A DNA stretch of 7,286 nucleotides from an uncultured Dyadobacter sp. GTDB lineage: Bacteria; Bacteroidota; Bacteroidia; Cytophagales; Spirosomataceae. Position numbers and translations under genes: made by a program. The stretch lies in assembly GCA_937880795.1 (NCBI GenBank), contig CALGRQ010000149.1:1-7286 (forward strand), in the 5' to 3' direction. Every line of letters begins with the position of its first letter. Within the stretch, counting starts at the first letter, position 1. Under the pieces are notes generated by a model. The model saw nothing but the letters and a program-made list of their open reading frames with translations. It was not told the DNA's origin and searched no databases. Positions 1 through 4,385 of this stretch are shown here, in pieces.

Positions 1-468
1 TTTTACCTGATGCTGAAAAAGTTCATTGTTATAATCGGCTTGAGTACGGTTAATTTCTGACTGAACAGTCTTTATATTAGCCTTCACTTTACCAAAATTG
101 AAAACGCGCCAATCTACCATAGCCGTAGCTACGGTCCCAAAAGTACCCTGATATACGTTCTCGGGCCGTATTCCCCCTGATGGTGAAAATACGGTTCCTT
201 CATTAGGGAAAAAAGCACCATTAACGTTATTCCCGGAGCCAAATGTATATTGATCTCCAATGATGAGTGATGGAAGCAGATCGACCTTTGATGAGGCCAG
301 TTTGCTTTTTGCACTATTTATTTCCGCCTGTTTTGACCTTAAAAATGGAAAGTTTTGAGCTCCCTCTTCTAAAATTTGTGACAGCGTAACAGTTTGGGCT
401 ATACTGCTAGAAGTGACGGAAAGCAGCATGATTACAGAAAGCAGGAATTTTAAATCCTTCTTGAACAT
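1..468 (-). CDS. TolC-family outer-membrane efflux protein, N-terminal part (3' end outside window)
   Basis: Reading the minus strand from an ATG at 468 gives 156 codons open to the window edge. Residues 1-25 form a signal peptide: a Lys-rich start (MFKKDLKF), a hydrophobic stretch (LLSVIMLLSV) and a small-residue end (SSSIAQ). Mature features follow the TolC/OEP pattern: an opening TVTLSQILEEGAQNFP helix in which substrate-side helices begin, a heptad-like Ala/Lys/Ser helix, then VDLLPSL, a beta strand with Gly/Asn-rich loop, and VDWRVFNFGKVKANI, the typical strand-to-helix 'W.lF.fGk..a.i' transition. The protein would form the outer-membrane channel of a tripartite RND or ABC exporter; the partner pump genes presumably lie beyond the left edge. 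A second in-frame ATG at 522 would add 18 residues; 468 is preferred because it places the signal peptide at the N-terminus. It is divergent from a two-component system whose operator it shares. The exporter's substrate is not deducible. Confidence 0.88.
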   Translation of the reverse strand, partial: MFKKDLKFLLSVIMLLSVTSSSIAQTVTLSQILEEGAQNFPFLRSKQAEINSAKSKLASSKVDLLPSLIIGDQYTFGSGNNVNGAFFPNEGTVFSPSGGIRPENVYQGTFGTVATAMVDWRVFNFGKVKANIKTVQSEINRTQADYNNELFQHQVK

Positions 469-557
469 TGTCCATTTTTGTTCATATGCTTTCTGGAAGT
501 TTTGTGAACGTTGGTAGTACATGAGTAATTTAAGAATTGTTGCCAGGAAATTTTGGA

Positions 558-593
558 CGAAACTAGGAGTCAATTCTGGAAACATTTGGGAAT
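558..593 (-). promoter_or_regulatory. Predicted regulator-dependent promoter of the tolC-like gene
   Basis: Read on the minus strand: ATTCCC (593-588), five bases, TTTCCA (582-577), eleven bases, then TAGTTTCG (565-558). The last element matches seven of eight positions of the Bacteroidota -7 consensus TAnnTTTG. The two hexamers start 11 bp apart, as in OmpR/PhoB-family sites. No TTG is seen at the -33 position, which the hexamers occupy instead. The implied transcript has a leader of roughly 80-85 nt to the ATG at 468, or about 30 nt to the ATG at 522. The call is strengthened by the mirror-image copy facing the regulator gene. Confidence 0.6.
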
Positions 594-649
594 GTGCTGA
601 AACTGTGATTCATTATTCTTTTTCAATCTGTATTTCCCAAATGTTTCCA
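577..649. repeat. Perfect 16-bp inverted repeat in the divergent control region
   Basis: The left arm TGGAAACATTTGGGAA (577-592) is the exact reverse complement of the right arm TTCCCAAATGTTTCCA (634-649). The spacer is 41 bp and the arm centres are 57 bp apart. Identity stops abruptly at both ends of each arm. The spacer is long and the arms sit symmetrically between two outward promoters, so this is best read as a pair of protein-binding sites in opposite orientation rather than as an RNA hairpin. Confidence 0.95.
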
Positions 650-668
650 AGATGTGTTCTTACTTTTG
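633..668 (+). promoter_or_regulatory. Predicted autoregulated promoter of the response regulator-kinase operon
   Basis: TTTCCC (633-638), five bases AAATG, TTTCCA (644-649), eleven bases, then TACTTTTG (661-668), a perfect match to TAnnTTTG. No -33 TTG is visible; the direct hexamer repeat lies there, as expected for an activator that substitutes for the -33 contact. Transcription starting a few bases after 668 would give a short leader of about 15-20 nt before the ATG at 690. Binding by the adjacent regulator is inferred from spacing, position and symmetry. Confidence 0.65.
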
Positions 669-689
669 ATGTAAAATATTTGTTTGAGC

Positions 690-1367
690 ATGAAAATATT
701 AGTTGTAGAGGATGAAAAGGGATTGGCAGAAAGCATGGTGGAGTACCTCACCCGTGAGGGATTTACCTGTGAAGTGGCCAGTACTTTTATGGAAGCGGAT
801 GAAAAACTGAGTTTGTATGCATACGATTGCCTCATTGTTGACCTCACATTACCGGACGGAAACGGTTTTGAGATCATTAGTAACCTAAAGAAAATAAAGG
901 CTACAACCGGGATAATTATCATTTCTGCGAGAAATACGCTGGAGGATAAAATACATGGCTTGGAGATTGGTTCGGACGACTATATGACCAAACCCTTTCA
1001 CCTTTCTGAACTGAATGCGCGCTTGAAGTCCTTAATTCGAAGACGAAATTTTAACGGGAATAATGATCTTGAATGGAATGAAATATTAGTAAACCTAGCT
1101 GCAAGAAGGGTTTTTGTAGCTGAGAAGGAAACTTTCCTTTCCAGAAAGGAATATGATTTACTCCTTTATTTTCTGGCCAATGTTGATGTTGCTCTAACGA
1201 AGGAATCTATCGCCGAACATTTGTGGGGCGACTATATTAACTCTTCTGATTCGCTGGATATGGTATACTCACATATCAAAAATTTGCGACGAAAAATGAT
1301 TGAAAAGGGCGGGAAAGATTACATTCATTCAATTTATGGCATTGGATATAAATTCACGGCGCCATGA
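690..1367 (+). CDS. OmpR/PhoB-family DNA-binding response regulator
   Basis: This is a 225-residue two-domain regulator, a normal length for the family. The N-terminal receiver domain (about 1-118) starts MKILVVEDE, giving the acidic pair E7/D8; the phospho-acceptor is D51 in LIVDLTLPDGNG, followed by the switch residue S79 (IIIISAR) and invariant K101 in MTKPF. The C-terminal winged-helix domain (about 126-225) includes FLSRKEYDLLLYF, the DNA-recognition region around SLDMVYSHIKNLRRK, and the wing ending IHSIYGIGYKF. An upstream in-frame TTG at 684 exists, but the ATG at 690 is chosen because it puts the first receiver strand at the usual N-terminus. The stop overlaps the kinase start by ATGA (1364-1367), implying translational coupling. 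The likely partner is the adjacent kinase, and the likely targets include both promoters of the upstream divergent region. All catalytic residues are intact. The physiological signal is unknown; control of the divergent TolC-type exporter is inferred. Confidence 0.95.
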   Translation: MKILVVEDEKGLAESMVEYLTREGFTCEVASTFMEADEKLSLYAYDCLIVDLTLPDGNGFEIISNLKKIKATTGIIIISARNTLEDKIHGLEIGSDDYMTKPFHLSELNARLKSLIRRRNFNGNNDLEWNEILVNLAARRVFVAEKETFLSRKEYDLLLYFLANVDVALTKESIAEHLWGDYINSSDSLDMVYSHIKNLRRKMIEKGGKDYIHSIYGIGYKFTAP

Positions 1368-2638
1368 AACTCCTGGTTAAGACAAGCAGAATTTACCTGT
1401 TCGCATCACTCGCTATTTATCTTGTAGTAGGCGTAGCGTTTTACTGGATCATTAAATTCATGATTTATGATGAAGTAGAAAGCAGGCTTTTAATGGAAAA
1501 ACGGGATTTCGTATTTTTCGTTAGAACGAGGCCCACCTGGAATACCAACTATTATTTTGTTGAAAATAAAGTTAACGTTCTTCCTGTTTCTGGTGGGTTC
1601 GATAACTCCGTCACCTTTAAAGATACGGTCATTGTCAACAAGTATGACCAAACCAGTTTTCCGTTTCGCCAAATTACTTTCTATACGCATATAGGGGATG
1701 TGGTACACAAGGTTTCTATCCGTAAATCGATGATCGAATCCTATAAACTCATTGAAGCGATTTCTGCGGCCATGGTCGCTTTTTTGGGATTGTTGATGAT
1801 TGCCATGTACTTGTTTCAGAGGCGTTTGTCAGTTAATATTTGGGAGCCTTTTTATCATATACTTACGAAAATTAAAGAGTTTGACCTCACCAAAAAGGAA
1901 AAGTTAATACTGCCGGTGAGTGAAATAACAGAGTTCAATGAATTGGAAGATGTTCTGAAAAAAATGGGAGATAAGATGCAACAGGACTATACTAGCTTGC
2001 GGGAATTTACAGAAAATGCCTCCCACGAAATGCAAACCCCATTGGCATTGATTAATGCCCGTGTGGAGCAAATGATTCAGTCGGGCGATTTAAGTCAGAC
2101 GCATACCTACTGGATTGAAGAGATATACCGGGCTTCCCGAAAAATGTCACGACTCAATCAGGGATTACTTTTATTAGCTAAGATTGAAAATCAGCAGTTC
2201 AACGAGATTGTGCCGGTGAATTTAACGGAATTGTTAGAAGTTCGGTTGGTTGATTTTGAGGATGTTATAGCGCATAAACGAATTGATGTTCAAAACCGAC
2301 TAACGGAACCGTTTTGGCTGGATATGTCACCAGCATTGGCCGAAATACTCCTCAATAATCTTCTTAACAATGCGTTGAAACACAACATGTCGGGCGGTAA
2401 GATTATACTGGAATCTACTCCTAATGATCTGAGGATTAGTAACACCGGAGGGGCGCTAAAGGGAGATCCTCAGCGTTTATTTGAGCGATTTAAAAAAGAA
2501 TCGACGGATACAGACTCTGTTGGCCTCGGATTATCGATCGTGAGACAGATCTGCAACACCTATCATCTAAAACTTGAATATACTTTTGATAAACCCATTC
2601 ATTCAATTCGCATCTTGCGAGAAGAACCGAATGAATAA
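1364..2638 (+). CDS. Membrane sensor histidine kinase paired with the response regulator
   Basis: The 424 residues comprise a first membrane helix at about 10-34, a periplasmic sensor segment of about 95 residues (35-129), a second helix at about 130-151, and then a linker with no clear HAMP signature. The dimerisation/phosphoacceptor domain carries ENASHEMQTPLA with H221 as the expected phosphorylation site. The ATP-binding domain shows the N box LLNNLLNNALKH (N336 region), a G1 box in the form ISNTGG, an F box LFERFKK (F373/F376) and the G2 box VGLGLSIV (387-394). In the G1 box the usual Asp is Asn360. From memory this change is common among Bacteroidota kinases of this type, so the enzyme is probably active. 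The periplasmic domain has no recognisable PAS or metal-binding motif and contains no Cys. It starts within the regulator's stop codon and should phosphorylate that regulator. Confidence 0.93.
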   Translation: MKLLVKTSRIYLFASLAIYLVVGVAFYWIIKFMIYDEVESRLLMEKRDFVFFVRTRPTWNTNYYFVENKVNVLPVSGGFDNSVTFKDTVIVNKYDQTSFPFRQITFYTHIGDVVHKVSIRKSMIESYKLIEAISAAMVAFLGLLMIAMYLFQRRLSVNIWEPFYHILTKIKEFDLTKKEKLILPVSEITEFNELEDVLKKMGDKMQQDYTSLREFTENASHEMQTPLALINARVEQMIQSGDLSQTHTYWIEEIYRASRKMSRLNQGLLLLAKIENQQFNEIVPVNLTELLEVRLVDFEDVIAHKRIDVQNRLTEPFWLDMSPALAEILLNNLLNNALKHNMSGGKIILESTPNDLRISNTGGALKGDPQRLFERFKKESTDTDSVGLGLSIVRQICNTYHLKLEYTFDKPIHSIRILREEPNE

Positions 2639-2661
2639 GTTTATCGAGGATACTCAAAGTC

Positions 2662-4119
2662 CTATTTGGCAACGGTTTGCAAAGTGCTATCCAGGGTTTT
2701 GTTGGCCGGGAATTCCTGAGGAATCCAGCGATTTACGATTTTTCCGGCTGCATCAATAACCAGAAACGGGTATCGAATATCAATCGCATATTTTTCTTTC
2801 AACAGTTCAATATTCTCGTCCGATGCCCACAAATGCTTGGTATCGGCGCGCTCCGTGGCGTATGGTTTCCAGGTACTGAGCGGTATGCCAGAAGTGACCG
2901 AAACATAAACGAATTGGATTTTGCCTTTATATTTCTCTTCCAGCACTTTCATAGATGGTTCATGTTGGCCAATGCTGAAAGCAAATACCATACAAACCGG
3001 TTTTCCTTTTAATTGGTTGATGGCAAAGGCGGTACTGTCTTTGTCTAACAGGGTAATTTCAGGCGCATTGGCGCCGGGTTGTAGGGCTTCTTTTGTCGTA
3101 ATTAGCTTTGCTATATACTTGCCGTATTCTGAATGCGGGAATGTGCTGCTATAATCGGTTAAGAGCGATTTTGCGGTGGCAACACTTGGGATGGCCGTGG
3201 CTGCATAGTTGAGCCAATAGGTAAGTAAATACTCCTGCTGTTTAGGATGGCCTTGTAATTTACTTTTACTGAAAGCGTATACATCCTGCAAGGCTTCCGG
3301 GCTAATTTCATAATTGCTAGCAGCCGTTAACGGAAATTTTCGGGTGGATGGAATCAGGGCCCAGTTCCTAAGTTCGTCGCGATACGATTGGCTCAGTAAG
3401 GCGTCATCCGGCAAAATTTTAAATTCATTCAAAGTCAGGTCTTCGAGTTCTTTACGCTGAGCAGGTTCGAGTTGAGTTACCCGGTTACGACGCATGATAC
3501 GCTCCTGAATCAATCGTCGGATCACAGCTGGTTCCGTTTCCGTGGTAGCGGCAATATATGCGTCAAATGCAGGTACAACGGTATTTGTAGCCTTAAATTG
3601 CTGAAATGATGATTGTCTGATTTGTTTCAGGCTATCGCTTTGTTGGACCACGCTTTTGTTGTCGATCTGGCTTGGTTTGTATCCAAATATGGGTAAGTAT
3701 TGATACTGATTTTCAAGAAAATGGTTTTGCAGAAAGGTTTGATACGCTGCGTTTTTACCAGAGAAAACGACTTCTGAATTACCTGGAAAAGTAGCCGTTA
3801 AATCGTCTCCCGGCTGTATAAAGAGCATACGATTTTTCGTAATGCCTGCTCCGCTGAATTGTAATCGAACCATTTTAGGTTCGGATAATTCTACTGGCGT
3901 TTTTTCATGGAGGGTTTCCATGAAATTTACGGATCCTATTGTTTCTAGTTTGGTGTCAGCGAGTCCAATGCCCAGGTTGGGGTGAAAATGAACATCTTCC
4001 AAAATGAGGGTTACAACTCCCTGAAAATTTTTAGGTGCGGTTACCGTAATATTGGCCGAATTTTGCCCGAAAACCGTGAAGCTGGTAAGGGAAAGTAATA
4101 TGATTGTAATCCTTTTCAT
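2662..4119 (-). CDS. Exported thioredoxin-fold (TlpA-like) protein lacking the CxxC motif
   Basis: This 485-residue protein has a signal peptide at 1-19 (MKRITIILLSLTSFTVFGQ), so it is probably periplasmic; no lipobox Cys is present. Residues about 20-125 form a beta-rich domain with FIQPGDDLTATF, resembling the N-terminal DUF4369-like domains of Bacteroidota TlpA proteins. The middle (about 126-345) is helical and charged, with no motif I can name. Residues about 348-485 follow the TlpA/AhpC thioredoxin pattern: PGANAPEITLLD, then GKPVCMVFAFSIGQHEP where 'WASWCGPC' is expected, and IRYPFLVIDAAGKIV containing the cis-proline P451. Gly and Glu align with the two catalytic cysteines. C376, the only Cys in the protein, lies on the preceding strand. 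Thiol-disulfide exchange by the usual mechanism is therefore unlikely; a binding or structural role is possible. It is convergent with the kinase gene (23-bp gap) and divergent from the flavoprotein gene. Confidence 0.85.
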   Translation of the reverse strand: MKRITIILLSLTSFTVFGQNSANITVTAPKNFQGVVTLILEDVHFHPNLGIGLADTKLETIGSVNFMETLHEKTPVELSEPKMVRLQFSGAGITKNRMLFIQPGDDLTATFPGNSEVVFSGKNAAYQTFLQNHFLENQYQYLPIFGYKPSQIDNKSVVQQSDSLKQIRQSSFQQFKATNTVVPAFDAYIAATTETEPAVIRRLIQERIMRRNRVTQLEPAQRKELEDLTLNEFKILPDDALLSQSYRDELRNWALIPSTRKFPLTAASNYEISPEALQDVYAFSKSKLQGHPKQQEYLLTYWLNYAATAIPSVATAKSLLTDYSSTFPHSEYGKYIAKLITTKEALQPGANAPEITLLDKDSTAFAINQLKGKPVCMVFAFSIGQHEPSMKVLEEKYKGKIQFVYVSVTSGIPLSTWKPYATERADTKHLWASDENIELLKEKYAIDIRYPFLVIDAAGKIVNRWIPQEFPANKTLDSTLQTVAK

Positions 4120-4302
4120 TGAACGAGCAGTTGGTAATTAAGTTTATACCTCAAAAGTTGTAAAAAGCGTGCCAATATACGTAATAGGCTTTGTAAGGCA
4201 CCTTTGTTATGCTATATATCCAGTTTTCGGGATGTTTTTGAATAACTTTCATTAGATCGATTTCCTAGTCTACTTATTATGAAAAAAGATTCTAAATACG
4301 TT

Positions 4303-4339
4303 TAATCGGGGTCTTTCTTGAATGATATCTACCTGATTA
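4303..4339. repeat. Imperfect inverted repeat, possible operator
   Basis: TAATCGGGGT (4303-4312) and ACCTGATTA (4331-4339) are near reverse complements: TAATC is identical and is followed by an (A/GG)GGT-like end with one extra base. It straddles the candidate -33 element of the flavoprotein promoter, which is where a repressor could act. The repeat is short and imperfect, so chance is a real alternative. Confidence 0.25.
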
Positions 4340-4347
4340 GACTTTTG
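4318..4347 (+). promoter_or_regulatory. Candidate promoter of the FAD/Fe-S oxidoreductase gene
   Basis: TTG at 4318-4320, a 19-bp spacer, then GACTTTTG at 4340-4347, which matches seven of eight positions of the Bacteroidota -7 element TAnnTTTG. The spacing is in the accepted range and would give a leader of about 30 nt before the ATG at 4386. An alternative -7 is TAATTTAG (4354-4361), without a good -33 partner. Such short motifs occur by chance in AT-rich DNA. Confidence 0.35.
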
Positions 4348-4385
4348 TTCCCTTAATTTAGCTGCATAATTTCCTAAGCTCAAAA

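Larger units (their letters stand above)
4120..4385. other. Divergent intergenic region, AT-rich, mostly unassigned
   Basis: These 266 bp separate the starts of the thioredoxin-fold gene (minus) and the flavoprotein gene (plus). No open frame with coding character, tRNA or mobile-element end was recognised. One candidate plus-strand promoter and an imperfect inverted repeat are listed separately. On the minus strand, AACTTTTG (4159-4152) and TATATTGG (4179-4172) each match seven of eight positions of TAnnTTTG, but neither has a -33 TTG at a good distance, so the minus-strand promoter remains unassigned. Confidence 0.6.

Noticed and set aside
597..626. A third TTTCA-like half-site on each side of the regulator boxes (602-598 minus, 621-626 plus)
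   Set aside because: The spacing to the neighbouring hexamer is 9 bp on one side and 12 bp on the other, so it breaks both the 11-bp phasing and the mirror symmetry; probably chance.
577..649. The inverted repeat as a transcription terminator or RNA hairpin
   Set aside because: The 41-nt loop is long, no T-tract follows, and it lies upstream of both divergent genes rather than at a gene end.
684..692. TTG at 684 as the start of the response regulator
   Set aside because: The ATG two codons later gives the canonical MKILVVEDE receiver start.
521..715. A 64-codon plus-strand frame across the divergent control region
   Set aside because: It spans both predicted promoters and runs into the response regulator gene out of frame; its composition is unlike a protein and it resembles no family.
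2647..2663. A possible terminator hairpin AGGATACT-CAA-AGTCCT between the convergent genes
   Set aside because: The stem has only six pairs with a two-base bulge and no T-run after it on either strand, and it overlaps the stop codon of the minus-strand gene.
2574..3154. Plus-strand frames opposite the 3' part of the thioredoxin-fold gene
   Set aside because: They are antisense shadows of a well-supported exported protein and contain no recognisable domain.
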